This document shows positions 1 to 5,387 of a stretch of DNA of 5,387 bases, piece by piece. The stretch's first letter is position 1; the number at the start of each line of letters is the position of its first letter. The stretch lies in NCBI GenBank assembly GCA_023392555.1, contig JAEVYW010000111.1, forward strand, positions 1 through 5,387. Reading direction: 5' to 3'. The stretch comes from Pseudomonadota bacterium. GTDB lineage: Bacteria > Pseudomonadota > Alphaproteobacteria > Sphingomonadales > Sphingomonadaceae. A model generated the notes under the pieces. It made no database searches. It was given only the letters and a program-made list of their open reading frames with translations, and was not told the DNA's origin. Both the position numbers and the translations under genes were made by a program.

Positions 1-80
1 TCCTTAGAGACCAACGACAAGGAAAGCGAACAAAGGCCGGCCGATGACTCACGCGGACGCCTCATAAGTGAGCGCTCGGC

Positions 81-113
81 ATGATCGGCAAATGATCATG
101 AAATGATCGGCAA
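81..113. repeat. three tandem 11-bp direct repeats in the operon leader
   Basis: Three head-to-tail 11-bp units lie at 81-91, 92-102 and 103-113. The outer two are identical (ATGATCGGCAA). The middle one (ATGATCATGAA) differs only at unit positions 7-9. The array also contains an inverted repeat, CATGATC at 80-86 against GATCATG at 94-100. The period is close to one helical turn, so a protein could contact the same DNA face at each unit. The array ends 58 bases before the lipoprotein start, which suits an operator for the downstream operon, but no known regulator consensus (for example a Fur box) was recognised. The repeat is read directly; a regulatory role is inference. Confidence 0.6.
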
Positions 114-161
114 ACCTCCATCGCCAAGCGGGCGCCGCCACTGTCCCTACTTGCAAGCGAT

Positions 162-167
162 GGAGGA
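162..167 (+). promoter_or_regulatory. Shine-Dalgarno site fixing the start of the first lipoprotein
   Basis: GGAGGA sits four bases before the ATG at 172, a strong match to the anti-Shine-Dalgarno sequence. It decides the start. The longer in-frame ATG at 103 lies inside the 11-bp repeat array, has no comparable site, and would add 23 polar residues in front of a lipoprotein signal peptide. Confidence 0.8.
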
Positions 168-171
168 CATC

Positions 172-1158
172 ATGCGCTCATCGATTGCGGCAATGTTGGC
201 AGCAACCGCGACATTCGCCGTCAGCGCCTGCGGCGGCGGAAGCAGCGGAGGCGGCGTTGGCGTGCAATCCACGCCGGTACCACCGACAGCACCGACGCCG
301 GCCGCGGCTCCGGTGACGATCTTCGCCTCACCAGCCCCGGGCGAATATGCGTCGATCGGGGCTTCGATCGCGGGACCCGGGGGAAATCTCGACGCCTACC
401 AGTCCAGCACCGACCGGTTCGGCCCCGTTTCCACGTCGCAGGCCGATCAGGCCCACGTCCGCTACACAACGGGCGGATATTATGAGGTGAAGCTCGCCGG
501 GGCCGATTGGGACCGCCTCGTACCCCACAAAGGGATGGTCACATCCGACCCGAACAACAATTACTTCCAACCGGCCGGCGTTCCGCAGAACTACGCTTAT
601 CTTGTCACGCGTAACTCCCGCACGCAGGGCTACAGTTTTTCGGAGCTGGGGGCCTGGGGTTCCGAGGCGCAGGGGCGCTGGGGGTACACCGCGTTCGGCG
701 CAGCAACTTCGCCAAACGGCGTTCCGACATCGGGTAGCGCGACCTTCAGCGGGGTCGTATCCGGAAGCACGGACGCAATGTCCGCCGACAACCTCTACGG
801 CGGCTACACGCCCATCCCGACCGACGGGTTCGTGACCCTCAATTTCGATTTCACGGCCGGCTCGCTGAACGGCCGATTGGACCTGTTCCTGCCGGACGGG
901 ATGAACCCCATCCCACTCGACAGTTTCGCGTTCACGCAGACGGTCTTCTCGCCGGGCAGCACCTCATATTCAGGGCGCTTCGACAGCCCGGAGACGGGCC
1001 AGAACTTCTTCCTCGGCCAGTTCACCGGACCAAACGCGCAGGAAACCATCGGTGCCTGGGCGGTCCCATTCCGGTTCGATCAACAGGGCGGATTCATCCA
1101 CGGCGACGGCCAGGTCCATCAGGCTTTCGGCGCCTGGGTCGCGAAGCGCGGCAACTGA
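172..1158 (+). CDS. TbpB-like surface lipoprotein (putative Slam cargo), copy 1
   Basis: This gene encodes a 328-residue predicted outer-membrane lipoprotein, probably displayed on the cell surface to bind a ligand that is not identifiable here. Residues 1-20 form a lipoprotein signal peptide: one Arg, an Ala-rich hydrophobic core and the lipobox VSAC, with Cys20 the lipidation site and the only cysteine. A Gly-rich then Pro/Ala-rich tether covers about 21-50. Residues 50-160 may be a handle-like domain. Residues 168-328 look like the beta-barrel of the transferrin-binding protein B family (TbpB_B_D): a first strand near TSGSATFSG (187-194), then VTLNFDFTAGSLNG (221-234), and the diagnostic GQFTGPNAQE (282-291), matching the family's G-x-F-Y-G-P-x-A-x-E pattern. 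The start at 172 is set by GGAGGA and by the signal peptide. The next gene is a paralogue 28 bases on, and a Slam gene follows it, the arrangement expected of a T11SS cargo. The family call is from motifs, not a profile search. A soluble haemophilin-type binder is less likely because of the lipobox. Confidence 0.85.
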   Translation: MRSSIAAMLAATATFAVSACGGGSSGGGVGVQSTPVPPTAPTPAAAPVTIFASPAPGEYASIGASIAGPGGNLDAYQSSTDRFGPVSTSQADQAHVRYTTGGYYEVKLAGADWDRLVPHKGMVTSDPNNNYFQPAGVPQNYAYLVTRNSRTQGYSFSELGAWGSEAQGRWGYTAFGAATSPNGVPTSGSATFSGVVSGSTDAMSADNLYGGYTPIPTDGFVTLNFDFTAGSLNGRLDLFLPDGMNPIPLDSFAFTQTVFSPGSTSYSGRFDSPETGQNFFLGQFTGPNAQETIGAWAVPFRFDQQGGFIHGDGQVHQAFGAWVAKRGN

Positions 1159-1186
1159 AAACCACCTCAGAAGCGGAGACACGAAC

Positions 1187-2122
1187 ATGCGTATGAACTT
1201 CGATGCCCTCATTATCGGGACGGCGACGGTAGCGCTCGCGGGGTGCGGTGGGGCTGGTGGTGGGGGCGTACAATCGATGCCCAACCCGATCACTGTGGCT
1301 CCGCCGCCGCCTTCCTCTCCGTCACCACCGCCATCACCGCCCCCCCTCCCGACGGGACCGATCGGGCTGCAAAGCAACGCACCCTTCGCAACGCAGGCAG
1401 CTCATCTGGACGCCTCTGGATTTAACATCGGGTCGGATGCCGTCGAGTTCAGTTACTCCTCTTCCGACAACGCCTACACAATCACGGTGCCCCACCATTC
1501 TCCCGGCCGTTTGGTAACTATCGGCGGCAATGGTTCGTACAACGCGACCGGCTGGACGCACCTTCAGGGCACCCATAACCAGGTTCAATCGCAACCAGTA
1601 TCAGCGCCGGTGACCGTCAATTTGGACTGGCCGGGATCTTCAACGCTCACCTACACGAGCGTTGGCGAGTGGGCCGAAGGCGGGGCCTTTCCCATCAACC
1701 GCGGCTTTTTCGCCTACGGCATCCCGACAACAGCCGGCGATGTGCCTGTATCAGGAGCTGGAACCTACACCGCGGCTGTTCGCGGAATGACCGAAGACGG
1801 CACGTTCGTTGGCGGCTCGGTTGCGCTGGCGTTCGATTTTGGCGCCGGCACGCTGAGCGGCGCGATGAAGCCGGTGCTTTATCCGTGGGATGCGTACCCG
1901 CTGGGCACCTATACGTTCCGCGACACCGTATATTCGTCAGGCTCTACGACATTTTCCGGCGCGTTCATCGTGCCCGGCTCCAATGCACCCTCCTCATTCA
2001 GCGGAAATTTCACCGGACCACAGGCGGCGGAATTCATGGCGAGCTGGCGCGCACCCTACGTCTATTCGAACGGCGGACCGGCGGGGACAATGGCCGGTGT
2101 CTGGACGGGCAAGAAGGACTGA
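1187..2122 (+). CDS. TbpB-like surface lipoprotein (putative Slam cargo), copy 2
   Basis: This gene encodes a 311-residue predicted surface lipoprotein, paralogous to the preceding product. The signal peptide ends in a near-ideal lipobox LAGC with Cys20, again the only cysteine. A Gly-rich stretch (21-27) leads into a markedly Pro-rich tether (about 33-58, runs of Pro with Ser). The C-terminal barrel is recognisable from DVPVSGAGTYTA (185-196), ALAFDFGAGTLSGAM (213-227), TVYSSGSTTFSG (247-258) and FSGNFTGPQAAEF (271-283). The last is the TbpB-type F-x-G-P-x-A-x-E element. The middle segments differ strongly from copy 1, so the two may bind different ligands or different faces of one ligand. 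GGAGA at 1175-1179 is seven bases before the ATG at 1187; a second ATG at 1193 is possible but less well spaced. Its stop lies two bases before the Slam ATG, which suggests translational coupling. Ligand unknown. Confidence 0.85.
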   Translation: MRMNFDALIIGTATVALAGCGGAGGGGVQSMPNPITVAPPPPSSPSPPPSPPPLPTGPIGLQSNAPFATQAAHLDASGFNIGSDAVEFSYSSSDNAYTITVPHHSPGRLVTIGGNGSYNATGWTHLQGTHNQVQSQPVSAPVTVNLDWPGSSTLTYTSVGEWAEGGAFPINRGFFAYGIPTTAGDVPVSGAGTYTAAVRGMTEDGTFVGGSVALAFDFGAGTLSGAMKPVLYPWDAYPLGTYTFRDTVYSSGSTTFSGAFIVPGSNAPSSFSGNFTGPQAAEFMASWRAPYVYSNGGPAGTMAGVWTGKKD

Positions 2123-2124
2123 CG

Positions 2125-3450
2125 ATGCTTCTGTTCGCAATGGGGACGGTCTTGGCTGGAACGGCGCCTGAACCATTGCCGCAACCTGCCGAGGCTGAAA
2201 TGGCCAGCCGCACGTTCCGGCTGACGTCGACAAACATGCTGGTATTCGCGGACAAAGCCGCTGCGAGTGGGCGTGTCGACGTCGCCGTGGACGCGTACCG
2301 GGCGCTTGCTCACGATGCAGATCCCCAGGTGCGCGCCGAGGCCCTTTACCGACACGGCAAGCTGCTTTTGAGTCTCGGAAAGCTGAAGGAAGCCGCCCTG
2401 CTTCTGAGGCGGGTGATCGATAGTCAGCCGACCGCAGCGCCGCCGCGGCTTGAGCTTGCTCGCGCTCTGCAGTTGATGGGCGACAATGACGGCGCATGGC
2501 GCGAGGTCCGTGCGGTCCAGGCTTCGGGATTGCCCATCCATGTTGCGCGGATGGTCGATCGCTATTCCGAGGCTCTGCGAGCTGCACGACCGTTCGGAAC
2601 ATCGATCCAGATCGCACTTGCTCCGGACTCCAACATCAACACTGCGACCCGTTCCGACACACTTGACACCGTGCTTGGCGATTTCGACATCGATGCTGAC
2701 AGCAAGGCCCGGTCGGGCGTGGGCGTTGCGCTGGCCGGCCAAGCGTATCGCCGCCTGCCGTTGAGCTCCGGCCACAGCTTGGTGGCGCGCGTAAGCGGTG
2801 CCGCGAACCTGTATCGAAAACCAGACTTCAATGACTTCACGCTCGACGCTGCGGCGGGCCCGGAGCTTCAGATCGGATCGAGCCGGGTCACGGTCGAGGC
2901 TGGGATCGCGCAGCGTTGGTACGGGATGAAGCCGGTGGTTCGCTCCACCCGGATTGCAGCGTCATTGAGGAAGCCCCTCGGCCGGCGCACCCAGCTGTCG
3001 GCCTCGGCCTCCATCGGTCGGCTCGATTACAAACTGAACGATCTACAGGACGGTACCTCGGTCAATGCGCGCTTAGGCGTCGAACGTGCCTTGTCCGCGA
3101 CGACCGGCATCGGCGTGAACCTATCCGCGGGGCGCCTTGCCGCCAGGGATCCGGCCTACTCGACACGCGACTGGCGGATAGGCGTGGTCGGCTGGCGCGA
3201 CATCGGCCGGGCGACGCTGACCGCCGAAGCCGAATACGGACGGCTGAAGGCAGATAACCGGCTTGCGCTGCTGCCCGAAGCTCGGGCGGACCGGTACAGC
3301 CGCTTGGCGATTGGAGCGTCGTTCCGTCAGCTCACCTTCGGTGGCTTCGCGCCGTTCACGCGGTTTGTCATCGAACGGAACCGAAGCACGGTCGAGTTCT
3401 ACGACTATCGCCGCCGCCGGTCGGAGGTCGGATTCAGCCGCGCCTTCTGA
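2125..3450 (+). CDS. Slam-family surface lipoprotein assembly modifier (DUF560, T11SS translocator)
   Basis: This gene encodes a 441-residue outer-membrane protein of the Slam family, whose characterised members (Neisseria Slam1 and Slam2) move TbpB-type lipoproteins to the outer leaflet. Residues 1-14 look like a short Sec signal with a hydrophobic core ending near AGTA, though it has no Lys or Arg at its N-terminus. Residues about 35-155 are helical with TPR-like spacing, clearest at [20 protein letters not shown] (71-90) followed by [18 protein letters not shown] (107-124). The typical Slam junction APDSNIN (166-172) opens the C-terminal barrel, which shows alternating amphipathic strands to the end. 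The terminal block [20 protein letters not shown] (417-436) followed by FSRAF, with terminal Phe, matches the family ending and the outer-membrane beta-signal. AAGGA at 2114-2118 is six bases before the ATG. It is slightly shorter than neisserial Slam proteins (about 490 residues, from memory). The adjacent lipoproteins are its likely cargo. Confidence 0.88.
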   Translation: MLLFAMGTVLAGTAPEPLPQPAEAEMASRTFRLTSTNMLVFADKAAASGRVDVAVDAYRALAHDADPQVRAEALYRHGKLLLSLGKLKEAALLLRRVIDSQPTAAPPRLELARALQLMGDNDGAWREVRAVQASGLPIHVARMVDRYSEALRAARPFGTSIQIALAPDSNINTATRSDTLDTVLGDFDIDADSKARSGVGVALAGQAYRRLPLSSGHSLVARVSGAANLYRKPDFNDFTLDAAAGPELQIGSSRVTVEAGIAQRWYGMKPVVRSTRIAASLRKPLGRRTQLSASASIGRLDYKLNDLQDGTSVNARLGVERALSATTGIGVNLSAGRLAARDPAYSTRDWRIGVVGWRDIGRATLTAEAEYGRLKADNRLALLPEARADRYSRLAIGASFRQLTFGGFAPFTRFVIERNRSTVEFYDYRRRRSEVGFSRAF

Positions 3451-3511
3451 GGTTTCCGCAGAGCGGCAGTGGCAATTTCAACATCGCGACACCATATCGC
3501 GGTCAGCCGCG

Positions 3512-3539
3512 TTGACGATCAGCAGTGGCTCGTTACAAT
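3512..3539 (+). promoter_or_regulatory. sigma70-type promoter of uvrA
   Basis: TTGACG (3512-3517) and TACAAT (3534-3539) each match five of six consensus positions and are separated by 16 bases. The predicted transcription start is near 3545-3547, giving a leader of about 23 bases before the uvrA ATG. The -10 element ends just before the SOS box, so a bound repressor would cover the start site. Consensus match is seen; activity is inferred. Confidence 0.6.
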
Positions 3540-3541
3540 CA

Positions 3542-3556
3542 GAACATAAACGGAAC
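3542..3556. promoter_or_regulatory. LexA (SOS) box of alphaproteobacterial type before uvrA
   Basis: GAAC (3542-3545), seven bases, then GAAC (3553-3556) is an exact match to the direct-repeat LexA operator GAAC-N7-GAAC (GTTC-N7-GTTC on the other strand) known from alphaproteobacteria. It overlaps the predicted transcription start and ends 12 bases before the uvrA ATG. uvrA is a classic SOS gene, so LexA repression released by DNA damage is the expected control. The motif is seen directly; LexA binding is inference. Confidence 0.8.
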
Positions 3557-3568
3557 GAAATTCGGCCG

Positions 3569-5387
3569 ATGCTGACTCATATTTCTGTCCGCGGCGCGCG
3601 GGAGCACAATCTTAAAGCCGTCGACGTGGATATCCCGCGCGAGAGCCTGACGGTCATCACCGGCCTGTCCGGCTCGGGCAAATCCTCCCTCGCGTTCGAC
3701 ACCATCTATGCCGAAGGGCAGCGCCGCTACGTCGAGTCCCTCTCGGCCTATGCGCGCCAGTTCCTTGAGATGATGCAGAAGCCGGACGTCGAGCATATCG
3801 ACGGCCTGTCGCCTGCGATTTCGATCGAGCAGAAGACGACCTCGCGCAACCCGCGCTCGACGGTCGCTACGGTCACCGAGATCTACGACTACATGCGCCT
3901 TCTGTGGGCGCGCGTCGGCATCCCCTATTCGCCCGCGACGGGCCTTCCGATCGAGGCGCAGCAGGTCAGCCAGATGGTCGACCGCGTCATGTCGCTACCC
4001 GAAGGCTCGAGGCACTATCTGCTCGCGCCGGTCGTCCGCGGCCGGAAGGGCGAGTATCGCAAGGAGCTGGCCGAGTGGCAGAAGGCGGGCTTCACCCGCG
4101 TCCGCATCGACGGCGAATTCTACGACATCGAGGACGCGCCGGCGCTTGACAAGAAGTACAAGCACGACATCGAAGTCGTGGTGGACCGCGTCGTCGTCCG
4201 CGAGGGGATTGAGGCGCGGCTGGCGGACAGCTTCGAGACAGCGCTGAAGCTCGCCGAAGGCCTCGCCTTCCTCGACCCGGCCGATCCGCCCGCGGATGCC
4301 GAGCCTGCGCCGAAGGGCATGAAGCTCGACTACGCCCCGCCCGGCCGCATCCTGTTCAGCGAGAAGTTTGCCTGCCCCGTCAGCGGCTTCACCATCGCCG
4401 AGATCGAGCCGCGCCTGTTCAGCTTCAACGCGCCGCAGGGCGCCTGCCCCGCCTGCGACGGCCTCGGCGAAAAGCTGGTGTTCGACGAGGACCTCGTCGT
4501 CCCCAACCACGCTTTGTCGATCAAGAAGGGCGCGGTCGTGCCCTGGGCCAAGTCCAATCCGCCCTCGCCTTATTACATGCAGGTGCTGAGCTCGCTCGCC
4601 CGCGCCTACGACTTCGACCTCGAAACGCCGTGGGGCGAGCTGCCCGAGCAGGCGCAGGACGTCATCCTGCACGGCACCAAGGGCCGCCCGGTCACGCTGC
4701 GCTTCATCGACGGCCGCAAGTCGTACGAGGTGAAGAAGCCGTTCGAAGGCGTCATCGGCAACCTCAACCGCCGCATGATGCAGACCGAAAGCGCGTGGAT
4801 GCGCGAGGAGCTGTCGCGCTACCAGGCGAGTCGTCCGTGCGAAGTCTGTCACGGCGCCCGCCTCAAGCCCGAGGCGCTCAGCGTGAAGATCGCCGGCGAG
4901 GACATTTCGCTCTCCACCCGCCGCTCGGTCGAGGACGCCTACAATTGGTTCGGCAGCCTCGAGGAAAAGCTCAACCCGACCCAGCGGGAAATCGCGCACG
5001 TCATCCTCAAGGAGATCAACGCGCGCCTCGGCTTCCTCCACAATGTCGGGCTCGACTATCTCCATCTCGACCGCACCAGCGGGACGCTGAGCGGCGGCGA
5101 AAGCCAGCGCATCCGCCTTGCGTCGCAGATCGGCTCAGGCCTGTCGGGCGTGCTCTACGTCCTCGACGAACCGTCGATCGGCCTTCATCAGAAGGACAAC
5201 GACCGCCTGCTCGAAACGCTGAAGCGGCTAAAGTCGCTCGGCAATACCGTGCTCGTCGTCGAACATGACGAGGATGCGATCCGCACCGCCGACCATGTCA
5301 TCGACATGGGTCCGGGCGCGGGCGTCCACGGCGGCGAGATCGTCTGCGCCGGAACGCTCGACGAGCTGCTCGCGTGCGAGACCAGCA
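3569..5387 (+). CDS. uvrA: UvrA, excinuclease ABC subunit A (3' end outside the window)
   Basis: UvrA is the dimeric ABC ATPase that, with UvrB, scans DNA and recognises bulky lesions in nucleotide excision repair in the cytoplasm. The first 606 residues are visible, out of roughly 950 expected. Features in order: Walker [10 protein letters not shown] (32-40, Lys38); the highly conserved [17 protein letters not shown] block (about 50-66); the UvrB-binding and insertion domains; a degenerate zinc site FACPVSG (Cys269, Ser272) with CPAC (293-296); a second CxxC in RPCEVCHG (Cys424, Cys427); the ABC signature LSGGESQ (507-513); Walker [12 protein letters not shown] with Asp533-Glu534; and the switch histidine in VEHDEDA (His566). 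The second ATPase half lies beyond the edge. The start at 3569 aligns with other UvrA N-termini (VRGAREHNL follows). No good Shine-Dalgarno is visible; GGAACGA at 3552-3558 is weak and distant. Transcription should be SOS-controlled through the box at 3542-3556. The frame is intact throughout. Confidence 0.97.
   Translation, partial: MLTHISVRGAREHNLKAVDVDIPRESLTVITGLSGSGKSSLAFDTIYAEGQRRYVESLSAYARQFLEMMQKPDVEHIDGLSPAISIEQKTTSRNPRSTVATVTEIYDYMRLLWARVGIPYSPATGLPIEAQQVSQMVDRVMSLPEGSRHYLLAPVVRGRKGEYRKELAEWQKAGFTRVRIDGEFYDIEDAPALDKKYKHDIEVVVDRVVVREGIEARLADSFETALKLAEGLAFLDPADPPADAEPAPKGMKLDYAPPGRILFSEKFACPVSGFTIAEIEPRLFSFNAPQGACPACDGLGEKLVFDEDLVVPNHALSIKKGAVVPWAKSNPPSPYYMQVLSSLARAYDFDLETPWGELPEQAQDVILHGTKGRPVTLRFIDGRKSYEVKKPFEGVIGNLNRRMMQTESAWMREELSRYQASRPCEVCHGARLKPEALSVKIAGEDISLSTRRSVEDAYNWFGSLEEKLNPTQREIAHVILKEINARLGFLHNVGLDYLHLDRTSGTLSGGESQRIRLASQIGSGLSGVLYVLDEPSIGLHQKDNDRLLETLKRLKSLGNTVLVVEHDEDAIRTADHVIDMGPGAGVHGGEIVCAGTLDELLACETS

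Noticed and set aside
1..84. Open reading frame from the window edge to TGA at 82-84 (27 hydrophilic residues), possibly the tail of an upstream gene
   Set aside because: Too short to recognise, and only moderately G/C-ending codons. A minus-strand frame starting at 65 and running off the edge is equally open, so neither can be supported.
103..171. Longer start for the first lipoprotein at ATG 103
   Set aside because: It has no ribosome binding site, lies within the repeat array and would bury the lipoprotein signal peptide behind 23 polar residues. The ATG at 172 has GGAGGA and gives a normal signal peptide.
970..1377. 135-codon minus-strand frame across the junction of the two lipoprotein genes
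   Set aside because: Its Gly/Pro-rich stretches are the complement of the Pro-rich tether and lipobox region of copy 2; no independent coding evidence.
1669..2124. Upstream extension of the Slam reading frame inside the copy 2 gene
   Set aside because: The translated extension is Arg/His/Cys-rich out-of-frame sequence opposite a clear lipoprotein barrel. The ATG at 2125 has AAGGA at the right distance and starts a hydrophobic signal.
3498..3511. CGCGG-TCAG-CCGCG hairpin as a terminator after the Slam gene
   Set aside because: The stem is only 5 bp and no T-run follows. It abuts the -35 element of the uvrA promoter. Too weak to call.
3995..5065. 356-codon open frame on the minus strand
   Set aside because: It lies wholly opposite uvrA, whose conserved motifs are in the plus frame. 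Its composition (Ala, Val, Asp, Glu, Arg, Leu rich) is what antisense of a high-GC gene gives.
1..5387. CRISPR array, tRNA, rRNA, insertion sequence or riboswitch
   Set aside because: I saw no spaced repeat array, tRNA-like cloverleaf, rRNA motif, transposase or terminal inverted repeats. The only tandem repeat is the 33-base array at 81-113.

Overview
The window looks like chromosome from a high-GC alphaproteobacterium, probably a sphingomonad. The evidence is the alphaproteobacterial style of the UvrA sequence, a GAAC-N7-GAAC SOS box of the alphaproteobacterial LexA type in front of uvrA, and strongly G/C-ending codons. The taxon is an inference from sequence style, not a database match.

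Bases 1-171 are a leader. It contains three head-to-tail 11-bp units (81-113) and a good ribosome binding site that fixes the first gene start at 172. Bases 172-3450 hold three tightly packed plus-strand genes that look like one operon. Two encode paralogous lipoproteins with lipoboxes, low-complexity tethers and a C-terminal TbpB-like beta-barrel carrying an FTGP motif. The third encodes a Slam-family outer-membrane protein (DUF560: N-terminal TPR region, C-terminal beta-barrel). Together they form a compact type XI secretion (T11SS) locus. The likely scheme is that Sec and Lol machinery deliver the lipoproteins to the outer membrane and the Slam protein moves them to the cell surface, where they may capture a ligand. 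Transferrin, haemoglobin and haem are ligands of characterised relatives. The ligand here is unknown, and no TonB-dependent receptor gene lies in the window.

Bases 3451-3568 are a short intergenic region. It carries a sigma70-type promoter (TTGACG-N16-TACAAT) whose predicted start overlaps the SOS box. No convincing terminator was seen after the Slam gene. From 3569 to the window end runs the 5' two thirds of uvrA, the damage-recognition ATPase of nucleotide excision repair. It is cut by the window edge just after its first ATPase unit.

The most interesting part is the two-cargo T11SS cassette beside an SOS-controlled repair gene. The three cassette genes appear to use more A/T-ending codons than uvrA in hand-counted samples, as expected for accessory DNA, but this was counted on short stretches only.
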